Below are positions 34,511 through 43,145 of a DNA stretch of 44,418 nt, in pieces; position 1 is the first letter of the stretch, and each line of letters begins with the position of its first letter. The notes beneath the pieces were generated by a model. That model saw only the letters and a list, made by a program, of their open reading frames with translations. It was not told the origin of the DNA and made no database searches. Position numbers and translations under genes: made by a program. The stretch covers positions 1 to 44,418 of the forward strand of contig JAKBAU010000006.1 in the NCBI GenBank assembly GCA_021808875.1, written 5' to 3'. Origin of the DNA: Pseudomonadota bacterium. Its GTDB lineage: Bacteria; Pseudomonadota; Alphaproteobacteria; Micropepsales; Micropepsaceae.

Positions 34511-34541
34511 GAAAAAGGGCGTCACCATTCTGGCGACGCCC
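34511..34541 (-). terminator. Intrinsic terminator of xsc
   Basis: Read on the minus strand, GGGCGTC (34541-34535) and GACGCCC (34523-34517) form a 7-bp GC stem around 11 bases and are followed by TTTTT (34516-34512). This is a standard rho-independent terminator 18 bp after the xsc stop. Plus-strand readers from the GMC gene meet the same stem without a T-run. Confidence 0.8.
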
Positions 34542-34558
34542 CGTCAGCCGCCGGTGCG

Positions 34559-36334
34559 TTAATCGACCGATTGCGGGCGCATGTCGGCGCGCGATATTCC
34601 CGCCACCTTCACCGGTTTCTTCATCGCATCGCGCCGGAACGGCTCGCCGAGCTCCTGGTTCAGCACCACCTCGATAAACGTGGTGACACCATCAGCCTGC
34701 GCGGCGCAGGCTGTGCGCAGCGCCTCAGTCAACTCGTCCTGGGTACGCACGGTGACCCCTTTCAGCCCGCAGCCTTCTGCCACTTTGGCGTAGCTCAAAT
34801 GAGGGTCGAGCTCGGTTCCAACAAAATTATTGTCGTACCACAGCGTCGTGTTGCGCTTTTCTGCGCCCCACTGATAGTTGCGAAAGATCACCATGGTAAT
34901 CGCCGGCCATTCCTTCCGGCCGATCGAGCTCATCTCACTCATCGATATGCCGAAGGCGCCGTCGCCGGCGAAGCCGACGCAGGGCGTTTCCGGATTGCCG
35001 ATTTTTGCCCCGATGATCGCGGGAAACCCGTAGCCGCAAGGCCCGAACAGCCCCGGCGCCAGATATTTCCGTCCGGCCTCGAAGCTAGGATAGGCATTGC
35101 CGATCGCACAGTTGTTGCCGATGTCGCTGGAGATGATCGCCTCACGCGGCAGCCCGGCCTGGATCGCCCGCCATGCCTGACGCGGCGACATCCGATCGCG
35201 GTCCCGCTCCCGCGCATCGTGGTTCCAGCTGGTACCAGGATCGTCCACCTCGTGGTCGAGCCCGGAAAGCGTCTGTAGCCACGCCGATTTGGTCTGGTGC
35301 ACCAGCGCCTTGCGCGCCTCGCGCCCGGCATCACCAGCAGTCGGCGCCAGTTGAGCGAGGATCGCCTCGGCCACCATCTTCGCATCGCCGCAGATGCCGA
35401 TGGCTACCGGCTTGGTCAGGCCGATCCGGTCGGCGTTGATATCCACCTGGATAATCTTCGCGTCCTTCGGCCAATAGTCGATGCCGTAACCCGGCAGCGT
35501 CGAGAACGGGTTGAGCCGGGTGCCGAGCGCCAGCACGACATCAGCCTTCGCCACCAGCTCCATCGCAGCCTTCGAGCCGTTATAGCCCAGTGGCCCGACC
35601 GCGAGCCGGTGACTGCCATAGAAACTGTCGTTGTGCTGGTAGTTGTTGCAGACCGGCGCATCTAGCCGCTCGGCCAGGGCGGCGCAGGCAGGAATGGCGT
35701 TGGCGAGCACCACGCCGGCGCCCGAGAGGATCACCGGAAATTTCGCCTCTGAAAGCAGCAGCGCCGCCTCAGCGATCGCCTTCGCGCCACCCGCCGGTCG
35801 CTCGAATTCGACCACGGCAGGCAGCGGCACGTCGATCACCTGGGTCCAGAAATCGCGCGGTACGTTGATTTGCGCTGGCGCCGATAGACGCTTCGCCTTC
35901 ATAATCACCCGATTCAGCACCTCGGGCACCCGCGCCGGGTCTCGCACCTCCTCCTGGTAACAGACCATGTCGCGGAACAGCGCCATCTGCTCCACTTCCT
36001 GGAACCCTCCCTGCCCTATCGTGCGGTTCGCCGCCTGGGGCGTGACCAGAAGCATCGGCGTGTGATTCCAATAGGCCGTCTTGATGGCAGTAACGAAGCC
36101 GGTCACGCCCGGCCCGTTCTGCGCGATTGCCATGCCCATCTTGCCGGTGCTGCGGGTATAGCCGTCACAGATCATCCCGCCATTCGTCTCATGCGCCACA
36201 TCCCAGAAGGTGATGCCGGCTTCGGGAAACAGATCGGAGATCGGCATGAAGGCCGAGCCAATAATACCGAAGGCATGCTCGATGCCGTGCATCTGTAGCA
36301 CCTTAACGAAGGCTTCTTCCGTAGTCATTTTCAT
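34559..36334 (-). CDS. xsc: Sulfoacetaldehyde acetyltransferase (desulfonating)
   Basis: Xsc is a thiamine-diphosphate enzyme that converts sulfoacetaldehyde plus phosphate to acetyl phosphate and sulfite, the C-S cleavage step of C2-sulfonate catabolism. The 591-residue length is normal. Visible features are the N-terminal Pyr domain (GIEHAFGIIGSAFMPISDLF; Glu49 in AHETNGG), the central domain and the PP domain with GDGAFGIS at residue 457 followed by FRNYQWGAEKRNTTLWYDNN, which is diagnostic of Xsc rather than acetolactate synthase. The ATG at 36334 follows AGAGGA; an upstream GTG at 36370 lacks a site. It is monocistronic by the terminator at 34511-34541 and divergent from the TauABC-type operon, so the two are probably induced together. 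Confidence 0.93.
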   Translation of the reverse strand: MKMTTEEAFVKVLQMHGIEHAFGIIGSAFMPISDLFPEAGITFWDVAHETNGGMICDGYTRSTGKMGMAIAQNGPGVTGFVTAIKTAYWNHTPMLLVTPQAANRTIGQGGFQEVEQMALFRDMVCYQEEVRDPARVPEVLNRVIMKAKRLSAPAQINVPRDFWTQVIDVPLPAVVEFERPAGGAKAIAEAALLLSEAKFPVILSGAGVVLANAIPACAALAERLDAPVCNNYQHNDSFYGSHRLAVGPLGYNGSKAAMELVAKADVVLALGTRLNPFSTLPGYGIDYWPKDAKIIQVDINADRIGLTKPVAIGICGDAKMVAEAILAQLAPTAGDAGREARKALVHQTKSAWLQTLSGLDHEVDDPGTSWNHDARERDRDRMSPRQAWRAIQAGLPREAIISSDIGNNCAIGNAYPSFEAGRKYLAPGLFGPCGYGFPAIIGAKIGNPETPCVGFAGDGAFGISMSEMSSIGRKEWPAITMVIFRNYQWGAEKRNTTLWYDNNFVGTELDPHLSYAKVAEGCGLKGVTVRTQDELTEALRTACAAQADGVTTFIEVVLNQELGEPFRRDAMKKPVKVAGISRADMRPQSVD

Positions 36335-36697
36335 CGTGGTGGTCCTCTCTGTCGCCGCGCTCGCAATCACCGTCTCGTTGTCGAAGGGGCGAGTCGTTCT
36401 GCCGAAACGCGCCTCACGTCGCTGCTTCTTACGTCCGGTGAAGCGAAACTAAGTGATAAAGTTCCATTGATTGGTCCATTTCTTCTTGTAATGTGATACA
36501 GTTCGAACGTTGCGTCAATCGCAATGGGCCTGATACCGCGGAAGTCGCCAACTGGCACCATCGACGGAGATTGCCTGGTTGTTTCCTCGCAATATAGGCT
36601 GTTTCCTTAACGAGATGCGGTCACGAAGCGCGCCAAGGATTTCCCCCGAAGCGACAGGACTTCAGGTTGGGGTGATTTCGGAAAGGAATTGGAACGA
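36335..36697. promoter_or_regulatory. Divergent xsc / ABC-importer control region
   Basis: This 363-bp region separates the xsc and permease starts and has no gene. TCCATT occurs twice as direct repeats (36463-36468 and 36475-36480), 12 bp apart. It overlaps a weak plus-strand promoter candidate (TTGATT 36467-36472, TAATGT 36489-36494). MocR regulators such as TauR are known to bind direct repeats, so this is a candidate TauR site. I see no copy of the published Rhodobacter motif. Confidence 0.45.
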
Positions 36698-37597
36698 TTG
36701 GAAAACGAAATAGACATAGGAGAGGTCACGCCGTCCGCCGGAAGCCACGCGCCGCTACCGATCGTCTCATCCACTGCCCGCCTCTCCGAATCTGCCCTGC
36801 CGGTCCCCGCCTCGCCCGCACCGCTGCGCTGGCGGCACGCCGCGCACGCGCCGACCGCCGCGGCACTTCTGACGGCTCTGTTGCTATGGGAACTGGTCTC
36901 GATCATGCACGTTTTCCCGCCGGTCGCACTGCCCTCGCCGGTCGCGGTCTGGCGTGCGCTCGTACTGCTGCTGGCACGGGGGTATGGCGGCCAATCGCTG
37001 TTCGACGATATCTGGATCAGCTCGTTGCGGATCGCCGTCGGTTTCGTTGGCGCGGTCGTGTTCGGCGTGCCGATCGGGCTGCTGATGGCGCGCAATGACG
37101 TGGTGTTCCGCGTCGTCGATCCGTTCCTGCAGTTCATCCGCCCGGTGCCGCCGCTCGCCTATATTCCGCTGCTCGTGGTGTGGTTCGGCATCGGGGAACT
37201 GCCGAAGATCCTGCTAATCCTGATCGGCACGGTTCCGGTCATCATCATCGGCACGATCTCTGGCGTAAAGGGCACGCCGGCACTGCGACTTTCCGTCGCC
37301 CGCACGCTCGGCGCTTCGGAAGGCCAGATTTTCCGCCATGTCATCCTGCCTTCGGCGCTTCCCGAGATATTCACCGCCATGCGGGTCGGCATCGGCGTCG
37401 CATGGACCTGCCTGGTCGCCGCCGAACTCATCGCGGCGGATCGTGGGCTCGGCTGGCTGGTGCAATATGCCGGCCAAGCTCTGCAGGTCGCCATCGTCAT
37501 CGTCGGCATCATTGTCATCGGCATTCTCGGTTATGCGATGGAGTTGCTGATCCGCGTCTTCGAACGCCGCGCTATTCCCTGGCGGGGGCATGCCTGA
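36698..37597 (+). CDS. tauC: ABC transporter permease, TauC/SsuC type
   Basis: This inner-membrane permease of a sulfonate/taurine-type importer has 299 residues. A disordered N-terminus of about 45 residues precedes six membrane segments. The EAA loop reads ARTLGASEGQIFRHVILPSA, and the PVPPLAYIPLLVVWFGIGE segment is typical of TauC/SsuC/NitT permeases. There is no ATG near the start. TTG at 36698 has AAGGAA nine bases upstream, while TTG at 36689 is directly on the ribosome site. It heads the permease, binding protein, ATPase operon, divergent from xsc. Confidence 0.83.
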   Translation: MENEIDIGEVTPSAGSHAPLPIVSSTARLSESALPVPASPAPLRWRHAAHAPTAAALLTALLLWELVSIMHVFPPVALPSPVAVWRALVLLLARGYGGQSLFDDIWISSLRIAVGFVGAVVFGVPIGLLMARNDVVFRVVDPFLQFIRPVPPLAYIPLLVVWFGIGELPKILLILIGTVPVIIIGTISGVKGTPALRLSVARTLGASEGQIFRHVILPSALPEIFTAMRVGIGVAWTCLVAAELIAADRGLGWLVQYAGQALQVAIVIVGIIVIGILGYAMELLIRVFERRAIPWRGHA

Positions 37598-37653
37598 ACG
37601 CTGAACAAATAAATGAAGATCAAAACCCCTTTCGAATGACAGGAGACTTCGCC

Positions 37654-38661
37654 GTGGCGACATCCCGCAAGCTGCTGCTCACGAGCCTTCTGGCCGCCGG
37701 ATTCGGCACGGTCGGTATCGCACATGCAGCGAAACCAAACATCGTTATCGGCTATGAGAATAACGGCGCCGACCCCTATATGGTCACCCAGTCCCTCGGC
37801 TTGTTCCAGAAAATGCTGCCGGCGCGGGTTACGCTGAAATTCTTTGCCTCAGGCCCCGCGGCGATGAGCGCCCTCGCCTCCAACAGCCTGCAATTCATGT
37901 GCGGCATCGGCATTCCGCCCTTCGTCGCCGGCATCTCGCAGGGGCTGCCACTCGCCATCGTCTACAACCAGGAACGCTATACTACAGCGGCGGGCATTAT
38001 CGTACGTTCCGGCAAAGGCATCACGACGGTCGCCGATCTGAAGGGCCACCGGATCGCGATCGCCGAAGGCTCGCAATCCTCCTTCGAGCTGGCGACCTTC
38101 CTCGCCGCGGCGCATGTGCCATTCGACAGCGTGCGGCAGATTAACATGTCGCCGCCAGAGATGCGCGTCGCATGGAACACCAAGAGCATCAATGCCGCCA
38201 TCGTCTGGGATCCGGTATTCGGCGCACTGAAAGGCCTCGGCGGCCGCGTTCTGAAAACCGATGCCGATCTGCCGCCCGACGCATCATCTTACAACGTCTG
38301 CATCGCCGACACCAAATGGGCGGCGGCCCATCCCGAACTCGCCGTCGATTTCGCCCGCGCGCTGAATGCCGGAGTCACCTACACAAAGAAGCATCCGAAA
38401 AAGGCGCTGGCGCTGATGGCGAAGGCGGCTGGGGTCACGCTGCCGGTCGCTAAGCGGGAGCTGGCGGGCTATCAGATCTTCTCGGCGAAAGACCAGTCGA
38501 CGCCGGCTGTACTCGGCTCGGGCAGCGGCAGCGCCGATTCTGCGACCACGCAAACCCTGGTAAACACCGCGAAAGTGTTAATGAAGATCGGCCGCATCAC
38601 AGACATGCCGAAAAACCCTGCGGCGGCGGTCGACCCGCGCTACGCCGCCCAAGTGAAATAG
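37654..38661 (+). CDS. tauA: ABC transporter substrate-binding protein, TauA/SsuA-like
   Basis: This periplasmic binding protein has a Sec signal peptide (residues 1-22, RKLLLTSLLAAGFGTVGIAHA, cleavage after AHA). The mature part is an NMT1/SsuA-like fold (VIGYENNGADPYMVTQS; VADLKGHRIAIAEGSQSSFEL; NAAIVWDPVFGAL). GTG at 37654 has AGGAGA seven bases upstream and gives a clean signal peptide. The ATG at 37636 would put six extra residues in front and has no site. Ligand specificity, taurine or another C2 sulfonate, is inferred from the cluster. Confidence 0.83.
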   Translation: MATSRKLLLTSLLAAGFGTVGIAHAAKPNIVIGYENNGADPYMVTQSLGLFQKMLPARVTLKFFASGPAAMSALASNSLQFMCGIGIPPFVAGISQGLPLAIVYNQERYTTAAGIIVRSGKGITTVADLKGHRIAIAEGSQSSFELATFLAAAHVPFDSVRQINMSPPEMRVAWNTKSINAAIVWDPVFGALKGLGGRVLKTDADLPPDASSYNVCIADTKWAAAHPELAVDFARALNAGVTYTKKHPKKALALMAKAAGVTLPVAKRELAGYQIFSAKDQSTPAVLGSGSGSADSATTQTLVNTAKVLMKIGRITDMPKNPAAAVDPRYAAQVK

Positions 38662-38671
38662 GTTGCGCCGG

Positions 38672-39418
38672 ATGCCGATCACAATTGACCGGATCTGCAA
38701 GGATTTCGGCACACTGCGCGTGCTTGATGACGTTTCGCTGACAATCGAGGATGCGACCTTCGTTACCATCCTTGGCTCGTCGGGTTGCGGCAAATCAACA
38801 CTGCTCAACATGCTCGCAGGGCTGACTCGGCCCAGCTTCGGCCGTCTGACGGTGGACGGCACTCCCATCACCCGCCCCGGCCCCGACCGCGTCGTGGTCT
38901 TCCAGCAGGCTGGGCTCTACCCGTGGCTGTCGCTGCGCGATAACATCGCGTTCGGCCTGCGGATGACTGCGGGTGGCAAGCCGGTCGATTGGGCACGGGT
39001 CGACGAACTGATTGAGATCATGGGTCTCAAGGGCTTCGAGAACCATCGCTCCTACGAGCTGTCGGGCGGCATGCAGCAGCGAGTCGCCATCGCTCGCGCT
39101 TTGGTGATGCACCCGCGCGTGCTGCTGATGGACGAACCATTCGGCGCGCTCGATGCCCAGACTCGGCAGACCATGCAGCAATTCCTGCTCGAGCTTTGGG
39201 AACGTATTCGCGCCACTGTGGTGTTCATTACCCATGACATCGACGAAGCCATTCTGCTAGGCGACCGCCTGGTGGTGATGAGCGCGCGCCCCGGCCGCAT
39301 CGCCTTGAAGGAAGCCGTGCCGCTGCCGCGCCCACGCCATTGGGACATGACTTTGGAGCCAGAGTTTCTTGCCCTCAAGCGCGAAGCCATGGCTATCTTG
39401 GCGGGCGGCCGCCACTGA
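38672..39418 (+). CDS. tauB: ABC transporter ATPase, TauB/SsuB type
   Basis: This 248-residue ATPase of the sulfonate/nitrate/taurine subfamily has Walker A GSSGCGKST (about 35-43), the Q-loop VVVFQQAGLYPWLSLRDNI, the signature LSGGMQQRVAIARAL and Walker B VLLMDEPFGALD. It drives import together with the permease and binding protein just upstream. The ATG at 38672 follows the binding-protein stop by 10 bp, so translation is coupled. The gene order permease, binding protein, ATPase differs from the tauABC order of enteric bacteria. Confidence 0.87.
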   Translation: MPITIDRICKDFGTLRVLDDVSLTIEDATFVTILGSSGCGKSTLLNMLAGLTRPSFGRLTVDGTPITRPGPDRVVVFQQAGLYPWLSLRDNIAFGLRMTAGGKPVDWARVDELIEIMGLKGFENHRSYELSGGMQQRVAIARALVMHPRVLLMDEPFGALDAQTRQTMQQFLLELWERIRATVVFITHDIDEAILLGDRLVVMSARPGRIALKEAVPLPRPRHWDMTLEPEFLALKREAMAILAGGRH

Positions 39419-39434
39419 AGGGGGCCGGGCAGGC

Positions 39435-40850
39435 TCAGCCCGCTTCGTGAGAGACGGGATCGGGCCGTTCGTCCTGGCGATGGTATAGCCGGTAAAGCAT
39501 GCGCTGGCCCAGACGGCGGAACGGCGCGAACGGGTGGCCGGGCAGTTCGCCGGTGAATATCGGCAGCGGATGTCGCCCAGGCTTTCCCACCGCCAGCGCC
39601 GCGAGGCGCCAGCCGGCTTGCGCCGAATAGCTGACGCCGTTGCCGCCATACCCGAGCCCGTAGAAGAGCGGCTGGGTAGGATCAGGCTGCACGATGCGCG
39701 GCATCATGTCGTGACTGACATCGACCCAGCCCCACCAGGAATAATCAATGTCTATGTCGCGCAGCGGCGGGAATTTCGCTGCCAGGCCATCAAGCAATAC
39801 CTGCAGATGCCGAGGGTTCTGCGCATCGGCGCCGGTGACGGCGCTGCGGCTGCCGATCTGCAGCCTGTCGTCGGGTAGCAGGCGATAGTAGTAGCGGAGC
39901 ACACGGGTATCGGTAATGACCTGGCGGGTGCGGAAACTGGTGGCCGCGATTTCTGAGTCAGTGAGCTTTCGGGTGACCACCGCATTGGACAGGATCGGCA
40001 TGATACGGTTACGCAATCGCTTATGCAGCGTCTGGCTTGTGTAGCCGCCGGTCGCGATGACTACGGCGCGGGCACGCACCGTGCCGCCCGGCGTACGCAA
40101 CCTGTAGACGCCGTTCGCGCGCGCGATGTCCATCACTGGGCTCGCGGGATGCACCTTTGCACCGGCAGCACGGGCGGCGCGGAGATAGCCGAAGGCCAGT
40201 TTTGCCGGATGTATGCCGATACCGAGCGGCTCGTGCATCGCGCCCACCGCTTCGGCCTCACGCACCCATTCCCCATCGAGGGTAGGACGGTCGATGATGC
40301 GTGTCGGGTAGCCGAACACCCGATTGCAAATTTCCGATTCGGTGCGCAGCCGCTCCAATGTGCGACGGCGATGCGCAATGTAGAGATGACCGCCGGGTTG
40401 CGCGTCGCAGTCGATCCCCTTCACAAGTTCCTCGAATCTGTCGAAGCCCTCACGAATTTCCGCATTCAACCGTAGGGCAGTATCCTCGCCCCAGCGCGCG
40501 ATCCATTGCGAGCGGGTAAGGCGGCCGGAGGCATTCTGCCCTTGGCCGCCATTGCGCGTGCTGCAACCCCAAGCCACACGGTTGGCTTCCAGCACCACGG
40601 CCTTGACGCCGTGCTCGCGGGCAAGAAACAGGGCACATGTAAGGCCGGTATAGCCCGAGCCCACCACGACGACATCGGCCTCGATATCACTATTGACGGG
40701 GCCGTCGTCGGCCGGCGGGTCTCCGGCGGTCGCCACCCAGTAGGTGGGCGCATAGTCGCGGCCAATACCGGGATGCTGATCGCGTAGCGGGTCGTAGACC
40801 GGATCGTAACGGTCAATTGCCGGGGTGGCTTTTGGCGAAACTTGGGTCAT
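39435..40850 (-). CDS. tauY: FAD-dependent oxidoreductase, probable taurine dehydrogenase large subunit
   Basis: This 471-residue DadA/DAO-family flavoprotein has the FAD motif VVVVGSGYTGLTCALFLARE (GxGxxG at about residues 64-69), the second flavin block GCSTRNGGQGQNASGR and the C-terminal FYGLGYGGNGVSYSAQAGW. TauY oxidises taurine to sulfoacetaldehyde and ammonia. It belongs to this family and is encoded with a small NTF2-like subunit, TauX, which is exactly the gene upstream here. The ATG at 40850 is preferred over TTG at 40859. The end is 16 bp from the convergent TauB gene. Without context it could be read as a gamma-glutamylputrescine oxidase-like enzyme; neighbours xsc, tauABC and tauR make taurine the best substrate. 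Confidence 0.8.
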   Translation of the reverse strand: MTQVSPKATPAIDRYDPVYDPLRDQHPGIGRDYAPTYWVATAGDPPADDGPVNSDIEADVVVVGSGYTGLTCALFLAREHGVKAVVLEANRVAWGCSTRNGGQGQNASGRLTRSQWIARWGEDTALRLNAEIREGFDRFEELVKGIDCDAQPGGHLYIAHRRRTLERLRTESEICNRVFGYPTRIIDRPTLDGEWVREAEAVGAMHEPLGIGIHPAKLAFGYLRAARAAGAKVHPASPVMDIARANGVYRLRTPGGTVRARAVVIATGGYTSQTLHKRLRNRIMPILSNAVVTRKLTDSEIAATSFRTRQVITDTRVLRYYYRLLPDDRLQIGSRSAVTGADAQNPRHLQVLLDGLAAKFPPLRDIDIDYSWWGWVDVSHDMMPRIVQPDPTQPLFYGLGYGGNGVSYSAQAGWRLAALAVGKPGRHPLPIFTGELPGHPFAPFRRLGQRMLYRLYHRQDERPDPVSHEAG

Positions 40851-40861
40851 CGAAGCCAACC

Positions 40862-41257
40862 TTAACCCGCCGGCTGTAGCGGTCGGTCCTTCCGAAAGGC
40901 GCTCTTCATGGCAATGCGGGCGCCCTCGAAGGTGAAGAGGTCAACGCCTTCGGCCTCGATGCGGCTGCCCTGCGGCGTGGTAGCCGTGAACAGCCATTCA
41001 GTGATGCCGCGATCGCCAAACACCACGTGGCGCCGGACATGCCATTGGACATCTGGCATCGAGGTCCATGTGCTGACGAAGGCCTGCCGGATTGCGTCGT
41101 GTCCGGTAATCCGTCGTCCGACCGGCTCGGGCCCGGCTGCCGCGTCGAATACGGCGGAGGGCGCGAAGCATTGCATCACTCCATCCTCATCATGCCGGTT
41201 GAAGGCAGCAAACAAGTTTTTCAACAATGCGAGGCGATCTTTTTCGGTGTCATTCAT
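40862..41257 (-). CDS. tauX: NTF2/SnoaL-like protein, probable taurine dehydrogenase small subunit
   Basis: This 131-residue alpha+beta protein has the NTF2 fold (LLKNLFAAFNRHDEDGVMQCF; GHDAIRQAFVSTWTSMPDVQW; TEWLFTATTPQGSRIEAEGV). TauX, the small subunit of taurine dehydrogenase, is a protein of this kind and is encoded beside TauY. The gene ends only 11 bp before the TauY start, in the same direction, and is divergent from the MocR regulator. It is unlike the AT-rich SnoaL gene at 23.9 kb in composition and sequence. Confidence 0.75.
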   Translation of the reverse strand: MNDTEKDRLALLKNLFAAFNRHDEDGVMQCFAPSAVFDAAAGPEPVGRRITGHDAIRQAFVSTWTSMPDVQWHVRRHVVFGDRGITEWLFTATTPQGSRIEAEGVDLFTFEGARIAMKSAFRKDRPLQPAG

Positions 41258-41456
41258 GATGCTATGTCATTCTAGGGAATGAGATCTGCTGACGTGGTGT
41301 TCGAAGATTAGTGTCTGCGTCTCTTCGGGCAAGAGCCAGCTTCGTCCGAACTACGCAGCCAGTTCTTCCGAAAATGGACGCGGGCGTCGCATCGGGTCGT
41401 ACGATCCTGTCTTTTCCTGTACGTTCCCAAGGGCGTCGATCTGGAGGCTTTCGATC
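41258..41456. promoter_or_regulatory. Divergent tauX/tauR control region
   Basis: This 199-bp region contains a palindrome TCATTC (41267-41272) - TAGG - GAATGA (41277-41282) ten bases outside the tauX start. It also has direct repeats TCCGAA at 41345-41350 and 41367-41372, 22 bp or two helical turns apart. Both are candidate binding sites for TauR, which commonly regulates its own promoter; function is inferred. Confidence 0.45.
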
Positions 41457-42986
41457 ATGGGTCTAGAAGAATGGAGGATGCATGCAGGAGACAAAAAGCA
41501 GAGCGAACAGTTTTGGGGCCAATTGTTCAATCTGGATAGCAAGGAGGGTATAACGCTACAGGCTCAGATCCGGCGCGGATTCGTTGCCGCCATCCTGGAT
41601 GGACGGCTGCCCGAAGGTGTCAGACTGCCTTCCAGTCGCGTGCTCGCCCGGCAATTGGATGTCGCACGCAATACGGTGAGCGCCGCTTATCGTCAGCTCA
41701 CTGACGACGGCTTCATCAGGGCGCGTCCGCGCAGCGGCTATGTCGTGAGGGGCGGCACCACGGAGGAACGCCCCCCCCCCTCGCTGCCCAAACCCGCGGC
41801 TGCGGACACGCCAGTTGCGCTTCGATGGTCCACCCGCATCGGCTCACGTTACAACTCGCTGCGAAACATCAGCAAGCCCCATGACTGGTATCGCTACCCG
41901 TTCCAGTTCATCTATGGACAACCAGACCCCGGACTGTTTCCGACCGCCGATTGGCGAGAATGCAGCCGCAGCGCCCTTGCCGTCCTGGCGATCCGGGACT
42001 GGTCCTCCGACATGATCGACGGTGACGACGCAGCACTCATTGATCAGATTCAACGCCGGCTTCTGCCTCAGCGAGGCATTTTCGTGCCCACGGACCAGAT
42101 CATGATAACCGTCGGCACACAGCACGCACTTTATATGCTCGCGGAACTGCTGCTCTCAGCACGAAGCGTCGTCGGCATCGAGGAGCCGGGCTACCCTGAT
42201 GCCAGGAACATCTTTTCGCTTCGCGGCGCGGAGCTGCGGCCGCTATCGGTAGGTGTAGATGGCATACGTGTTGCCGATCTGGCCGGGTGCGATCTCACCT
42301 ACCTGACACCCAGCCACCAGTGCCCGACCTCTTCAACGATGAGCCTGGTTCGCCGGCACGAGATCATAGACCACGCCGAACGCAAGGACCTGATCGTGGT
42401 CGAGGATGACTATGAGGCCGAGCTCGCCTTTGGTGACGCACCACTGCCGGCATTGAAGAGCCTCGACCGGTCGGGACGGGTGATCTATCTGGGCAGTCTT
42501 TCGAAAACTTTGGCCCCGGGCCTCAGGATCGGTTACATGGTGGGCGCGCCCGAATTAATCGCCGAAGCCCGTGTTCTTCGCCGGCTGATGCTGCGGCACC
42601 CACCAGCCAACAATCAGCGTGCCGCTGCGCTGTTCATTTCGCTCGGGTATCACGATGTCCTGTTGCGACGGCTCAAGAAGCATCTCGCGGACCGGGCCGC
42701 AGCACTCACTAGAGCACTGCGGAACCTAGCGCCGGGACTCCACTTCGAGCCGCCGCGGGGCGGCTCGTCGGTATGGATCGAAGGGCCTGAAGGGTTGGAC
42801 GCGGCCGAGCTAGCACAAGCGGCCGAAAAGGAGGGAGTCTTGATCGAGCAGGGCAGCGTGTTCTTTCACATGCCGTGCGCGCCCTGCCCGTTCTTCCGAC
42901 TCGGCTATTCCTCAATCCCCACAGAACGGATCGAGGCTGGAATAGGCAAGCTGGCCTCGCTGGTATACACGGCGGTGGAAAAGTAA
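41457..42986 (+). CDS. tauR: MocR/GntR-type PLP-dependent regulator TauR
   Basis: This 509-residue MocR-family protein has an N-terminal GntR winged helix (LQAQIRRGFVAAILDGRLPE, then GVRLPSSRVLARQLDVARNTV, about 34-74). A linker and a class I aminotransferase-like domain follow. Lys350 in YLGSLSKTLAPGLRIGYM would bind pyridoxal phosphate, and VVEDDYEAELAF holds the conserved Asp. TauR activates taurine genes when taurine is present. The ATG at 41457 has GGAGG nine bases upstream; an internal ATG at 41478 is not needed. Divergence from tauXY and proximity to the xsc/tauABC genes support the identification over the related GabR or PdxR. Confidence 0.85.
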   Translation: MGLEEWRMHAGDKKQSEQFWGQLFNLDSKEGITLQAQIRRGFVAAILDGRLPEGVRLPSSRVLARQLDVARNTVSAAYRQLTDDGFIRARPRSGYVVRGGTTEERPPPSLPKPAAADTPVALRWSTRIGSRYNSLRNISKPHDWYRYPFQFIYGQPDPGLFPTADWRECSRSALAVLAIRDWSSDMIDGDDAALIDQIQRRLLPQRGIFVPTDQIMITVGTQHALYMLAELLLSARSVVGIEEPGYPDARNIFSLRGAELRPLSVGVDGIRVADLAGCDLTYLTPSHQCPTSSTMSLVRRHEIIDHAERKDLIVVEDDYEAELAFGDAPLPALKSLDRSGRVIYLGSLSKTLAPGLRIGYMVGAPELIAEARVLRRLMLRHPPANNQRAAALFISLGYHDVLLRRLKKHLADRAAALTRALRNLAPGLHFEPPRGGSSVWIEGPEGLDAAELAQAAEKEGVLIEQGSVFFHMPCAPCPFFRLGYSSIPTERIEAGIGKLASLVYTAVEK

Positions 42987-43145
42987 ACCACGAAACGTCA
43001 GCATTATGCGGTGCTCGCCGTGGTCAATCTCGTGCTCTATCGTCGATGAATGGCCACAAACCAGACGTGATGAGACACCGTCGGCGTGAGGGTTCCAGAG
43101 CGAGGAGATAAGACGGCAGCAGTGCCCAACTTACGATAAGTGCTC

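Noticed and set aside
34559..36334. Acetolactate synthase
   Set aside because: The overall fold is shared, but the FRNYQWGAEKRNTTLWYDNN region after the GDG motif and the sulfonate neighbourhood identify Xsc.
41771..41780. Run of ten C in tauR as a possible phase-variation tract
   Set aside because: It lies in the Pro-rich linker between domains, the frame continues intact on both sides, and no variant evidence is available. It could also be a sequencing-sensitive site.
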